Assembly: GCF_014651515.1 (NCBI RefSeq) | Contig: NZ_BMXA01000004.1 | Coordinates: 186,001-250,000, forward strand | Length of the DNA: 64,000 nucleotides | Origin: Arenicella chitinivorans | GTDB taxonomy: Bacteria > Pseudomonadota > Gammaproteobacteria > Arenicellales > Arenicellaceae | Direction of reading: 5' to 3' | Shown: positions 40,322-50,139 of the stretch, piece by piece | How positions within the stretch are numbered: position 1 is the stretch's first letter | Layout: the number at the start of each line of letters is the position of its first letter | The notes under the pieces: model-generated | The model's input: only the letters and a program-made list of their open reading frames with translations | Database searches by the model: none | Told to the model about the DNA's origin: nothing | Program-made: the position numbers and the translations under genes

Positions 40322-42928
40322 ATGTTAGAGAATGACGTATCAGCGCCCGCTATGAACACGACGATCTACCTTAAAGAGTATCAGGTACCTGATTTTCTGA
40401 TCAGTCAGGTCGATTTGGAGTTTGTATTATCGCCGGATAACACCCGAGTGAAGTCTCGTCTAAAAGTGACACGAAATGGCGCGCACGATCGGGCATTAAC
40501 GTTGTGCGGTGAGAAATTAACGCTAATTTCTGTTGCCATCAATGACGAGTCAGTGGCTGCGGATGCGTACGAACAAACTGACATGAGCCTGAAGTTACCC
40601 GCAGTTCCGAATGAATTCGAACTGGTAATCGAGACCGAGATCGCTCCGCAGCAGAATACGGAGCTGTCCGGCTTGTATCGCTCCAGTGGCAATTATTGCA
40701 CGCAATGCGAGGCAGAGGGTTTTCGCCGAATTACGTATTTTCTCGATAGACCGGACGTATTAGCAGAGTACCGTGTGCGTATCGTTGCACCGAAAGCGGC
40801 GTGCCCCGTTTTGTTATCCAACGGGAATCCGGTCGCTCAAGGCGATGGTCCTGACGGGCTGCATTGGGCACAGTGGCATGATCCACACCCTAAGCCGAGT
40901 TACCTTTTCGCTCTGGTAGCTGGTGATTTGCAGTTTATCGAAGATCAGTTCACTACCATGTCGGGTCGTGATGTAGCGCTAAAAATATACACTCAATCAG
41001 CCTATATCAATAAATGCGCGCATGCTATGGCGTCGTTAAAGCGTTCAATGGCTTGGGATGAGCGGGTTTATGGCCGCGAATACGATTTAGACATCTACAA
41101 TATTGTCGCGGTCGACGACTTCAATATGGGTGCCATGGAGAATAAAGGTCTCAATGTGTTTAACACTAAATACGTGTTAGCTGACACTGATACCGCGACG
41201 GATGCGGACTATGAGGCTGTTGAAAGTGTCATTGCGCACGAGTATTTTCACAATTGGTCGGGTAATCGCGTCACTTGTCGGGATTGGTTTCAACTCAGTT
41301 TAAAAGAGGGTTTTACTGTTTTTCGTGATCAGGAATACAGTGCTGACCTAGGATCTCGAGCGGTTAAACGGATTCAGGACGTACAGGTTTTACGGGCGTT
41401 TCAATTTAAGGAAGATTCTGGCCCAATGGCTCACCCAATTCGCCCAGATTCCTATCAAGAGATTAATAACTTTTACACGGCCACGGTGTATCAGAAAGGC
41501 GCCGAAGTGATCCGAATGCTGCACCGACTGTTAGGAGCAGATGCGTTTCGACGAGGTACCGATCTGTATTTTGCAGACTTTGATGGTCAAGCGGTGACCA
41601 CCGAAGATTTTGTGCATGCACTGGAGCGAGCGAGCGGCGTCGATTTAACTCAGTTTCGCCGGTGGTACAGCCAAGCAGGTACACCGATAATCAAGGTAGA
41701 ACAGCATTTTGGCGACGGTGTGCTGACTTTGAGCCTGCAACAATCTTGTCCGGATACACCAGGACAAACGGATAAATTGCCGTTTCATATGCCGATAGAG
41801 GTGGCGCTCTTTTCTCCGGATGGCAAAAAGCTGGTCGCACAGACCTTGTCATTCAATCAAGCCGAACAACAGTTTCGTTTTGATAACTTAGCCTGTAAGC
41901 CGGTGGTCTCGGTTTTGCGGTACTTCAGTGCACCAGTCAAACTCGAGTACAAACAGTCGAACGCAGATCGCCTGCACCTAATAAAGTATGAAGACGATGG
42001 GTTCGTACGCTGGGAATCCATGCAGCAACTATGTCTGGCAATGATACAGCCAGCGTTAACGACAGGAGAGTTAGATCCGCGAGCCTATCAACGCGTGCGC
42101 GATGCATTTGAAGCGTTAATGACTGACCCCAATCCTAGCGACAAAGCGGTGTTGGCTGAAATGCTTACTTTGCCGCCAGCGGCGTATATAGCAGAATTGG
42201 CTTCTCGCGTAGACCCTGCTGCGATTTCAGCCGTGCGTGACAGATGTATAGAGCGCTTGGCAAAAGATTTGGAAAAATATTTTCATGCGCTCTACGCAGA
42301 TAACAATACCGCGCTTGATACCGATGCGCAGAGTTTAGCCGCACGACGCATGCTTAAGAATCGTGCTTTATTCTACTTGGTTGAAACGGGTCAGACCGCG
42401 TACTACGCTTTAGCCAGTCACCAGTACCATGCCGCCAGCAACATGACCGATCGATTGGCGGCGTTCACCGCGTTGGTTCAGTCACACTACCCAGATCGCG
42501 ATGCGTTGATCAGTGATTTCTATGAAACATGGCAGCATGAACCGTTGGTATTAGATAAATGGTTTGCGATACAAGCCATGCGGCCCAGCAGTGAGGCCCT
42601 TAGGGAAGTTGAAGACTTATTGCACCATAGTGACTTTACCTTGACCAACCCCAACCGCGTGCGTTCCGTACTGGGAGCCTTCAGTGGCAATCTGGCAGGT
42701 TTCCACCGACTCGACGGTAAAGGATATGCTTTGCTGGTCGATTACGTAATCAAACTAGACCAAATCAATCCGCAAATTGCCGCTCGCCTAGTGAGCTCGT
42801 TAAACTCATGGCGTCGCTTTACGGAGCCATATGCCAGTCGTATGCGTACCGAGTTAGCGCGGCTCAACATGGTGTCACAGTTGTCATCCGATGTGCGAGA
42901 AGTAGTGAGTAAGGCACTCTCAGTCTAA
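40322..42928 (+). CDS. pepN: Aminopeptidase N (M1 family)
   Basis: A broad-specificity cytosolic zinc aminopeptidase. The 868-residue product has the substrate-anchoring GAMEN motif (270-274) and zinc motif HEYFH (306-310) with the second Glu in LKEGFTVF. The PepN-type C-terminal domains follow. ATG 40322 is used; MNTTIYLKEYQ at residue 11 would be nearer the E. coli start. It is 19 bp behind the PHP gene. Confidence 0.97.
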   Translation: MLENDVSAPAMNTTIYLKEYQVPDFLISQVDLEFVLSPDNTRVKSRLKVTRNGAHDRALTLCGEKLTLISVAINDESVAADAYEQTDMSLKLPAVPNEFELVIETEIAPQQNTELSGLYRSSGNYCTQCEAEGFRRITYFLDRPDVLAEYRVRIVAPKAACPVLLSNGNPVAQGDGPDGLHWAQWHDPHPKPSYLFALVAGDLQFIEDQFTTMSGRDVALKIYTQSAYINKCAHAMASLKRSMAWDERVYGREYDLDIYNIVAVDDFNMGAMENKGLNVFNTKYVLADTDTATDADYEAVESVIAHEYFHNWSGNRVTCRDWFQLSLKEGFTVFRDQEYSADLGSRAVKRIQDVQVLRAFQFKEDSGPMAHPIRPDSYQEINNFYTATVYQKGAEVIRMLHRLLGADAFRRGTDLYFADFDGQAVTTEDFVHALERASGVDLTQFRRWYSQAGTPIIKVEQHFGDGVLTLSLQQSCPDTPGQTDKLPFHMPIEVALFSPDGKKLVAQTLSFNQAEQQFRFDNLACKPVVSVLRYFSAPVKLEYKQSNADRLHLIKYEDDGFVRWESMQQLCLAMIQPALTTGELDPRAYQRVRDAFEALMTDPNPSDKAVLAEMLTLPPAAYIAELASRVDPAAISAVRDRCIERLAKDLEKYFHALYADNNTALDTDAQSLAARRMLKNRALFYLVETGQTAYYALASHQYHAASNMTDRLAAFTALVQSHYPDRDALISDFYETWQHEPLVLDKWFAIQAMRPSSEALREVEDLLHHSDFTLTNPNRVRSVLGAFSGNLAGFHRLDGKGYALLVDYVIKLDQINPQIAARLVSSLNSWRRFTEPYASRMRTELARLNMVSQLSSDVREVVSKALSV

Positions 42929-43262
42929 TACTAATACGGTATGGATACCGGTAAAACCTAAGCTTAGACAGTGACGTAATTTGTCATGCGGTGTGTAATC
43001 GTTTCACAGCGTGGATAATCCATCGCTGCAAAAGTACAGAGAAAACCAGTGTTTATGGTGTTTCTCCAGGTGTTCAAAATTTGTTACTACATGATTTGAT
43101 GTGCCACGGGTATCAAGTAGGCCAAAAAAAGCTATGATGCATTTGGGTTTACACAGGGTATTTGAATTTAGAGTAGGGGATTAGGCTCACAGAAATCGGT
43201 AGCGGTGGCTGTGGGTTTTATAGACTCTATCCAACAACACTGAACTACCCAGGTGTACGCCA
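42929..43262. other. pepN to DUF1800 intergenic region with hairpins
   Basis: A 334-bp spacer. One notable structure is an almost perfect 10-bp stem with a single bulge (43039-43048 with 43056-43066, 7-base loop), preceded by a weaker imperfect inverted repeat at about 43011-43030. No T run follows, so these are not clear terminators. I see no gene here and no convincing promoter, although one for the following operon is expected. Confidence 0.5.
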
Positions 43263-45740
43263 ATGTTAGAATTTAAACGGACGAGGTGGCTCCCTCGTTT
43301 TCTCGTCGACGCAGAAAATAAGTCACATACCCACTGTGTGGGTGCAGTACTTCTGATCCTGCTACTGACGGTTTCATCGCTGACAACTGCGCATGCGCAA
43401 ACAGGGACTGAGCGCGACAAGTTGACATCAGTCATGAGCGTAATCAACATGTATTTGTTGGATGGCCTTTCAGCCTTTGTGCTCGAATTAGGCAAAATCG
43501 AACCGGAATCAGTCACGATCACCTCATCATTTCAAGCCAGTTTTCAAAATACCGGCCAAGATACCGAGTTGTGCTTTGTCGTTTCTGCCCCAGGTTTTTC
43601 GATTGGTGATTTATCGATCAGTATAAATGGTGTGGCACAAACAGGCAGCGCGCGCCCCAGAACAGGTGAAAACTGTTACGTCATTCCAGCTGCTCAACAA
43701 CAAGGCGAAAATATAATCCTGTTCAATGTGGGACCGGGGGTGACGGTAAATTTGAGTCGTGCTGGTATCGACCCTGCAAGTCGGAGTCGACTTGGATTAA
43801 ACTCGTTAACACGCAGCAGCTGGGACGAGCGCGCGGTACGAAAAGTACTCAAGATTTTTGCATTTGGTGGACACGCGACGGATGCACAGATCCGGGAGTG
43901 GTCTTATATGCAGCCGCGGGTAGCAATAGCTGAGATGTTGAACTTCAGTGAACATAACGCCAAGTTGTCGCCGTTGGCACGCGGAGAAAAGTACACAGAC
44001 ACAGCGTTCGCGCACGGCACAATGCGATCGTTCTATGAGTTTATAGCGTCAGAAAGCTCGGATATCCCGATTCCAGTATCTGCACGACAATATTTATCGA
44101 TCGATGGTTACCGTTTTGACAGCACTTTCGCGCGCATGATCGCGGTGCGGGGTTTGAACCCGTTCCGCCAGCGTATCGGGTTCTGGGAAACTAACTATCA
44201 TCTAGCGACTAACCTAGACGCGGGTGTGAGTCGCCAACAGATGGTTCAATATTACGATGAGATTATGGCGGCGCATGAAGCGCGACGACCCTACCATGAA
44301 ATTATGGGTGTGGCAGCTAAATCTGCGGCAGTGGCGATTCAATACGGCCACTACCGAAATCGTTGGCGCACCTCAAACGGGGAGAGCTACTGTGACTGCA
44401 ACGACGATTTTGCACGAGAAATCCACCAGTTGTTCTACGGTATTTTTGGCGCCAACGACCCCAATCATGAGGATGGGACGATCCGCGAAACAGCCAAAAT
44501 GTTGACCGATATGGATGTGCCGTACATCGAAGACTTTGGGCGCGATATTCACGTAGACTTCGATACGCGATATCACCATACCAATAGTTTGACGATCCTT
44601 GGGCAAACCATTTCGGGTGCCAATGCTAGTGCCAAAATTGATAACTTAATGCCGATATCGATAATGCACCCAGAGAGCTTGCGTAACCTGCCGGTCATGA
44701 TTATCTCTACCTTAGCAGATGACAATCTAAACGAATCGCGGCGCAATCAATTACGGGCTGCCTGGGCGGCATTGGGTACGAACAAAGACTTTCTGACGTT
44801 CATTCATGCTTACGCGACGTCTGAATTGTTTCATGGTCCTAATCAACTCAAGTATTTGACCAGTTTTGAGCGTGCCTTCTACATGGCGAACAAGTTTAAC
44901 ATCGATAACATCGAGGCTTATTTGAGCAATGATTGGGTCGACGGTCGTGCTGGGAGAGAGGTAGACGCGGTAATGGAGGGCGACAATGCCAGTGAGATCT
45001 TTAGACCATTGCACAATGTATTTGGCGGACAAAACTCGACTGAGGCTTCTGATTCAGCGGTGGCATTTGAGAAAAATTATAATCGTAGCGCTACGCAGGA
45101 ATCTTGGGAGTTCGAACGGGAATTACCGGTCGACTGCGGTACTTGCGATCTTGGACAACCTTGGGTGAAGGATTGGACCAAGGTGATACCCTCAGTGAAT
45201 GGCGGCTACACAGCCGATTACGTCGCCGAATGGCTGTGGCGTCACGTGGTTGGTAACTTTGTGAATTACACTTCGCTAGAGCGAGCGCATTTAGTCGCGA
45301 TTTTGGGTGCCCGACGTTTACCGCGTGCAGATGGGACTGAATACAGTTGGCAACAAAGTAATCGAAATACGTATTTCGATATAAACCATCTATTGTGCAT
45401 TCGAGAAGATCGTAGAGCGGTGAACCTGTCTAACAACAGCCTAGCTGATCTTATGCACTTTGATAGCTGGAACAACTATTGCGCACATGGTGATGATGGT
45501 GAAGCTGACTACACAGAGGTCGAAGAGGGCGCGTTTAATTTTAGCTTCAACGGTCAGCAACTCGACTCAAGTAACACTGATCCATTCCCGTATCTACGAG
45601 GACTCGTTGAAGAACTTGCAGTGAGCCCCGTTATGCTTAACTCGAACGACCCGATTACACGACGACGTGCTAATGAGCACTTACAAGCGGCGATAGCCTT
45701 TATCTTTGCGACCCCGTACGTGTTCGCGGAAGGAGAATAA
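43263..45740 (+). CDS. Exported DUF1800-like protein
   Basis: An 825-residue exported protein with a long basic n-region and a signal helix (VGAVLLILLLTVSSLTTAHAQ). Residues about 60-165 form a beta-rich domain. The rest resembles DUF1800: VRKVLKIFAFGGHATDAQIREW, FRQRIGFWETNYHLATN and FAREIHQLFYGIFGAND match the family's characteristic blocks. Function is unknown, but DUF1800 genes are widely paired with DUF1501 genes, as here (2-bp gap). Several Cys (CDCND, CGTCDLG) are unusual and might form disulfides. Confidence 0.7.
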   Translation: MLEFKRTRWLPRFLVDAENKSHTHCVGAVLLILLLTVSSLTTAHAQTGTERDKLTSVMSVINMYLLDGLSAFVLELGKIEPESVTITSSFQASFQNTGQDTELCFVVSAPGFSIGDLSISINGVAQTGSARPRTGENCYVIPAAQQQGENIILFNVGPGVTVNLSRAGIDPASRSRLGLNSLTRSSWDERAVRKVLKIFAFGGHATDAQIREWSYMQPRVAIAEMLNFSEHNAKLSPLARGEKYTDTAFAHGTMRSFYEFIASESSDIPIPVSARQYLSIDGYRFDSTFARMIAVRGLNPFRQRIGFWETNYHLATNLDAGVSRQQMVQYYDEIMAAHEARRPYHEIMGVAAKSAAVAIQYGHYRNRWRTSNGESYCDCNDDFAREIHQLFYGIFGANDPNHEDGTIRETAKMLTDMDVPYIEDFGRDIHVDFDTRYHHTNSLTILGQTISGANASAKIDNLMPISIMHPESLRNLPVMIISTLADDNLNESRRNQLRAAWAALGTNKDFLTFIHAYATSELFHGPNQLKYLTSFERAFYMANKFNIDNIEAYLSNDWVDGRAGREVDAVMEGDNASEIFRPLHNVFGGQNSTEASDSAVAFEKNYNRSATQESWEFERELPVDCGTCDLGQPWVKDWTKVIPSVNGGYTADYVAEWLWRHVVGNFVNYTSLERAHLVAILGARRLPRADGTEYSWQQSNRNTYFDINHLLCIREDRRAVNLSNNSLADLMHFDSWNNYCAHGDDGEADYTEVEEGAFNFSFNGQQLDSSNTDPFPYLRGLVEELAVSPVMLNSNDPITRRRANEHLQAAIAFIFATPYVFAEGE

Positions 45741-45742
45741 TC

Positions 45743-47362
45743 ATGAATAGACGACAATTCTTACAGTCTGCGTTTTACTCCGGATTAATCTATGGAACGG
45801 GCGCACTGCCTACGTTGGTAAATGAAGCACGTGCTGGGTTTGAACCGTTACAAAACCGCCTGCTGGTAAACTTATTTCTGGACGGTGGTCCTGATATGCG
45901 GCATTTGATTGTGCCGGCGTTTGACAGTAATCCAAATAGTTTTGGTTACCAATATTGGAGTAATCGGTGGCGGGCACATGATGTTGCCAATAATGCGACC
46001 GCTTGGCAACAACGTTGGAACGATGATTACTACCCTATCACCGTTGGTGGAAATAATTGGAATGGCCAACAAAACCCAGGTGGGCTCAACACGGGAACGA
46101 CCTTTGGTATTTGGCGGCACGCAGGTTGGTTGATTGATATGTTCCGTGCCGGGAATGTGGCCTTAGTATGTAATGCTGTTGGTGGTACCAATCGAGCGCA
46201 CGACTTATCGACGCTACAAATGCACCAAGGAAACGTACTATCTGGTTTGAACAATGCCGATAGATCAGGTTGGGGTGGTCGCTTAGCGCGCTCAGCTGGG
46301 GGGAATGCAATCTCAGTAACCAATAGCCCGCGAGCGTTTTGTTTTGGTCCGGTCGGTGATGCACCGAATTACAACCCGAACGCGATCGACAATCGCGATT
46401 TAATTGCGGTACAAAACTCGCGAGAAATGGGTCTAAATGTACAAGATTTGACAGAGAATCAAATCTATCGACCACAGCATAGAATGGCCCGAGCACTGAG
46501 GAGTTATTATGCAGGTAGCAGGACCGAGCAAGTTAGTCAGGCATATCAAAAATTTATGGACCATGAGCTGAAGGTGCGACAGTTTGGTGAGTTGATACGA
46601 GAGCGTTTGAGTGACTTGCCAGAGCCACCACTGATTGAAGCATTGCATCGAGCAATCAGTATTAACGGTCAGCCAGTGAATCCGGACAGTAGCAACGATG
46701 CGCGGCGCGTATTACGCAATGGTTATGGTTTTGGACGGCAAATACGAAACCTGTATGACGTCTGTGCTGCCAATGATTTGCTTGATGTACGCACTGTGTC
46801 GATGGATTACGGTGGCTGGGACAGCCATGGTGACCAACGCCGCGAAGCTAACAACCCAGATATCAACGATCCGAACGTGTATCGCGGCATCGAAAGTGGG
46901 TTTAAAGATATTTTCGGTGGGCAGTTCGCGGGTGGTGTTCAGCCATTTGACGACACCCAATTGCATGGGGGGTTCTCTGCACTGTGGGCATCACTAAATT
47001 CGGTTGATCGAAACAAAATTGTGCTGACCATAGCAGGCGAATTTGGCCGCCAGATCCGAGACAATGGCGATGGCGGCACGGACCATGGAAAAGGCAATAT
47101 CATGTTTGTAATCGGTGATAACGTTCGCGGTGGTATTTACGGCGAACTGTTTCCAGACGCCGAAGTCGATAAGTATGCAGACACTTCTCTGAGGACACCG
47201 GATATTGATCCGCGGACCAGTATAGATCCGATCTTTTCACGCGTGTGTGATTGGGTGTCGCCGAATTCTGGTTCTATTGTGTTCCCAAGAATGGCACCAG
47301 GTTACAGTGGCGAACAAGCGATAATCGAATCGGCAGGCATGTTCAATAGTTTGTTCATTTAA
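45743..47362 (+). CDS. DUF1501 family protein with Tat-like signal
   Basis: A 539-residue protein of the alkaline-phosphatase/sulfatase-like DUF1501 family. The N-terminus MNRRQFLQSAFYSGLIYGTGAL is a twin-arginine-type signal, implying export in folded form. Characteristic blocks are LLVNLFLDGGPDMRHLIVP, DYGGWDSHGDQ, IAGEFGRQIRDNGDGGTDHG and VIGDNVRGGIYGELFP. The Asp/His-rich sites suggest metal binding. Function unknown; translation is probably coupled to the DUF1800 gene (GGAG in the 2-bp junction). Confidence 0.88.
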   Translation: MNRRQFLQSAFYSGLIYGTGALPTLVNEARAGFEPLQNRLLVNLFLDGGPDMRHLIVPAFDSNPNSFGYQYWSNRWRAHDVANNATAWQQRWNDDYYPITVGGNNWNGQQNPGGLNTGTTFGIWRHAGWLIDMFRAGNVALVCNAVGGTNRAHDLSTLQMHQGNVLSGLNNADRSGWGGRLARSAGGNAISVTNSPRAFCFGPVGDAPNYNPNAIDNRDLIAVQNSREMGLNVQDLTENQIYRPQHRMARALRSYYAGSRTEQVSQAYQKFMDHELKVRQFGELIRERLSDLPEPPLIEALHRAISINGQPVNPDSSNDARRVLRNGYGFGRQIRNLYDVCAANDLLDVRTVSMDYGGWDSHGDQRREANNPDINDPNVYRGIESGFKDIFGGQFAGGVQPFDDTQLHGGFSALWASLNSVDRNKIVLTIAGEFGRQIRDNGDGGTDHGKGNIMFVIGDNVRGGIYGELFPDAEVDKYADTSLRTPDIDPRTSIDPIFSRVCDWVSPNSGSIVFPRMAPGYSGEQAIIESAGMFNSLFI

Positions 47363-47366
47363 TACT

Positions 47367-49190
47367 ATGTTGCAATTTCGGGGTTTGGCAGTAAGACTGC
47401 TGTTCTTCTCGCTGCTGTCGATCGTATTAAGTCAAGTTGCGTTAGCGCGGGACGAGTATCGTGGTTGGTGGCAGGAAGAATACGGCGCGCAGTCTACGTC
47501 GGGCGACGCGGTGTGTCAGTTGTGTCATGAGCGAGGTGGGGGTGGTAATGGGTGGAACCGGTATGGTTGGTTGGTTCGATCCCTCTACCTTTCAAACTCA
47601 GATATCACTGACATTGAACAGCGTTTGAAACAAAGTTTGTCCGATGTCGAAAACTTTGCCACCGACCCGAATGATGCCGGAAGCCCGACATTTCTGCAGG
47701 AGATCCAGGCGAATGCACAACCTGGTTGGCGTCAAACTGACAATAACCGTATTCGCTACGTTGACGATCCCGATAAATTCATCGGTCCACCGGCATCGTT
47801 GCCGTGTGCGTTATTGGTCGATGCCGGCGATAGCGAGCTTACCTGCTCCACGCGCAACCCGATTCCGACATCCATCCCCGCCGGCGCAACGGTGAAATTA
47901 ACCACCGTGGCCACCGGCTTTACCGCCCCCGTTTCTGCGCTGTCTGCGCCCGGCGAGCCTGAATCAATTTACGTGGTGGAGCAGGGTGGTCAAATTTGGC
48001 GAGTCAATCTGAGGACCGGCGAGAAACGGCTTTTTCTGGATTTCAGTAACAAACTCGTGGCTAACTATGGGAATCCTATACCAAGTTTTCCTGGCTATGA
48101 CGAGCGTGGTTTACTTGGGTTCGTGTTTCACCCGGATTACGCAACCAACGGCAAAGTGATCACCTATATTTCAGAGGATTTTCAAACTGGGCGTGCACAT
48201 TTTTCAACCATGCCGCCCGGACAGGACCCTGATCACCAGTCGGTGGTTACGGAGTGGGTAGTGCTCAACCCGTTGTCGCCGACGCCAAGTGCGTCTAACG
48301 AACGTATTTTGATGGTGGTTGATCAACCGCAATTCAATCACAATGGTGGCATGCTGGCCTTCGGACCCGATGGGTATCTCTACATTGCTTTGGGTGATGG
48401 TGGTCTGCGCAATGATGAAGGCGTAGGGCATAGTAGCGATGGGAATGGCCAAGACATTGACACGATCCTGGGGAGCATTGTACGTATTCATAGCGATGCC
48501 GTGGCACCGATCAACGGACGGTATGGTGTGCCGACCGATAATCCGTTTTTTGGCAGCAGCGGTTTGCATGAAGTTTATGTGTACGGTCTCCGTAACCCGT
48601 ACCGGTTCTCTGTAGAAACTAGGGGGTCAAATGATTTTGATTTGTATATTGGTGACGTCGGTCAAGATGCAATTGAGGAAGTCAATCGTGTTTCCTCCAA
48701 CAACCCAGGCGTCAATTTAGGCTGGAACCATAAGGAAGGCAGCTTTTATTTCTCGGTGATTGACGGCACCACATACGTGTCGCCAACGCCACCATTTGGC
48801 GTGAATCTGCCGCCGATGCAAGATCCGATTGTGGAGTATGACCACGAAGAAGGGATATCCGTCATAGGAGGTTATGTCTATCGCGGCTCGGCAGTTTCAG
48901 CGCTTCAAGGTCATTATGTTTTTGCTGACTGGGGCCGAGGGTTTGCTAACAACGGGCGCTTGTTTATGATCGCCGGGAATAATCAACTTCGAGAAATACG
49001 TGTTACGAACGGTGTGTCGATGCACATTACCGGGTTTGGGAAAGACGCTAACCAGGAATTGTATGTGGTAGGAAGCCCAGACTTTGTGGTGTCCGCCAAC
49101 ACGGGACTATTACAGCGTGTGGAGCCAGAAGACGACATGTGCTTGCCTATTAAGACACGACGCGAAACATTGGCGTTAATTTGTCTATAA
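47367..49190 (+). CDS. PQQ-type glucose/sorbosone dehydrogenase-like protein with heme-like CxxCH
   Basis: A 607-residue exported beta-propeller protein. A signal peptide (1-27, cut after VALA) is followed by CQLCH (Cys50, Cys53, His54), a possible c-type heme site. The six-bladed propeller of the glucose/sorbosone dehydrogenase family follows from about 170: QPQFNHNGGMLAFGPDGYLYIALGDGG, VYGLRNPYRFSVET, IGDVGQDAIEEVNRV, GVNLGWNHKEG. These include the His and Arg that normally contact PQQ. It is 4 bp behind the DUF1501 gene. Substrate unknown, and heme binding needs proof since the segment is Gly-rich and short. Confidence 0.82.
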   Translation: MLQFRGLAVRLLFFSLLSIVLSQVALARDEYRGWWQEEYGAQSTSGDAVCQLCHERGGGGNGWNRYGWLVRSLYLSNSDITDIEQRLKQSLSDVENFATDPNDAGSPTFLQEIQANAQPGWRQTDNNRIRYVDDPDKFIGPPASLPCALLVDAGDSELTCSTRNPIPTSIPAGATVKLTTVATGFTAPVSALSAPGEPESIYVVEQGGQIWRVNLRTGEKRLFLDFSNKLVANYGNPIPSFPGYDERGLLGFVFHPDYATNGKVITYISEDFQTGRAHFSTMPPGQDPDHQSVVTEWVVLNPLSPTPSASNERILMVVDQPQFNHNGGMLAFGPDGYLYIALGDGGLRNDEGVGHSSDGNGQDIDTILGSIVRIHSDAVAPINGRYGVPTDNPFFGSSGLHEVYVYGLRNPYRFSVETRGSNDFDLYIGDVGQDAIEEVNRVSSNNPGVNLGWNHKEGSFYFSVIDGTTYVSPTPPFGVNLPPMQDPIVEYDHEEGISVIGGYVYRGSAVSALQGHYVFADWGRGFANNGRLFMIAGNNQLREIRVTNGVSMHITGFGKDANQELYVVGSPDFVVSANTGLLQRVEPEDDMCLPIKTRRETLALICL

Positions 49191-49252
49191 ACTGGGTTTG
49201 TAGTTCCGTGGCAGGTAGTCGATAATTCGTCTTCTGAAGTAAGGAGGTCAGC

Positions 49253-50008
49253 ATGACATCAAAAACAGCGTTTATTACCGGTGCCTCAGTCGGTATTGGT
49301 CGAGCTACGGCAAATGTGCTCGCGGACCAAGGGTATCAACTTGTATTATTGGCGCGCCGAGCAGAGAAGCTCGATGCATTGGCTGCTCAATTATCGACGC
49401 CGGTCCACATAATTGCCTGCGACATCAATGATCATGCCGCCGTCGATGCCGCGTTGCACAGCATGCCGGAAATATTTCGTAATCCAGATGTTTTGGTCAA
49501 CAATGCAGGACTCGCCTTGGGGATCAAGCCTGCCGATCAGACAGACTGGTTGGACTGGCAAACCATGATCCAAACTAATTGTCTTTCGTTAGCCTACCTG
49601 ACACGGAAAATCCTGCCATCAATGGTTGAACGTAATCAGGGACATATCATTAATCTCGGTTCGATTGCAGGACGTTACCCTTATCAGGGTGGGAATGTGT
49701 ATGGCGCGACCAAGGCGTTCGTAGAGCAGTTTTCCCGTAATCTGCGCACCGATGTTTTGGGTAAACAAATACGCGTGACGAACCTGTCGCCAGGCATTAT
49801 CGGTAACACAGAGTTTTCATTGGTGCGCTTGCATGGTGATGAGTCTGCGGCCAACGCGGTGTATGACTCGTGCCAAGCGTTAACGCCAGAAGACATCGCT
49901 GAATGCATTCGTTGGGCTGTGACGCTTCCGGCTCACGTGAATATCAATGAAATTGAAGTCATGCCGACATGTCAGGCCGCTGGTGGCCTTGCGATAGCCA
50001 GAGACTAG
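49253..50008 (+). CDS. Short-chain dehydrogenase/reductase (YdfG-like)
   Basis: A 251-residue classical SDR. The cofactor motif is TGASVGIG, followed by the basic LLARRAEKL that favours NADP. NNAG (VLVNNAGLALG), the catalytic Ser (INLGSIAGRYPY) and YxxxK (VYGATKAF) are in place. It resembles the YdfG group, which oxidises L-serine and 3-hydroxy acids. The start follows a perfect Shine-Dalgarno (TAAGGAGGTCAGC). Its stop overlaps the small minus-strand gene at 50005. Confidence 0.9.
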   Translation: MTSKTAFITGASVGIGRATANVLADQGYQLVLLARRAEKLDALAAQLSTPVHIIACDINDHAAVDAALHSMPEIFRNPDVLVNNAGLALGIKPADQTDWLDWQTMIQTNCLSLAYLTRKILPSMVERNQGHIINLGSIAGRYPYQGGNVYGATKAFVEQFSRNLRTDVLGKQIRVTNLSPGIIGNTEFSLVRLHGDESAANAVYDSCQALTPEDIAECIRWAVTLPAHVNINEIEVMPTCQAAGGLAIARD

Positions 50009-50130
50009 TTGTCGGAATCGGTGTCTTGGTCTGCGTTTTTGGCGGTCTTGATGACCAGATACACGATGTAAGCCGGGAACGCAAAGACAAACAGTACGAT
50101 GGCTATTTTTAACAGTGTGTTGAGATCCAT
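50005..50130 (-). CDS. 41-residue single-pass membrane protein
   Basis: A short gene read from the ATG at 50130: MDLNTLLKIAIVLFVFAF, then PAYIVYLVIKT and an acidic tail NADQDTDSDN. One membrane helix with a basic then acidic C-terminal tail. It starts 9 bp after the thioredoxin-like gene on the same strand and its stop overlaps the SDR stop. Position and a sensible membrane-protein sequence support it as real; I recognise no family. Confidence 0.6.
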   Translation of the reverse strand: MDLNTLLKIAIVLFVFAFPAYIVYLVIKTAKNADQDTDSDN

Positions 50131-50139
50131 CAGGGCCGA

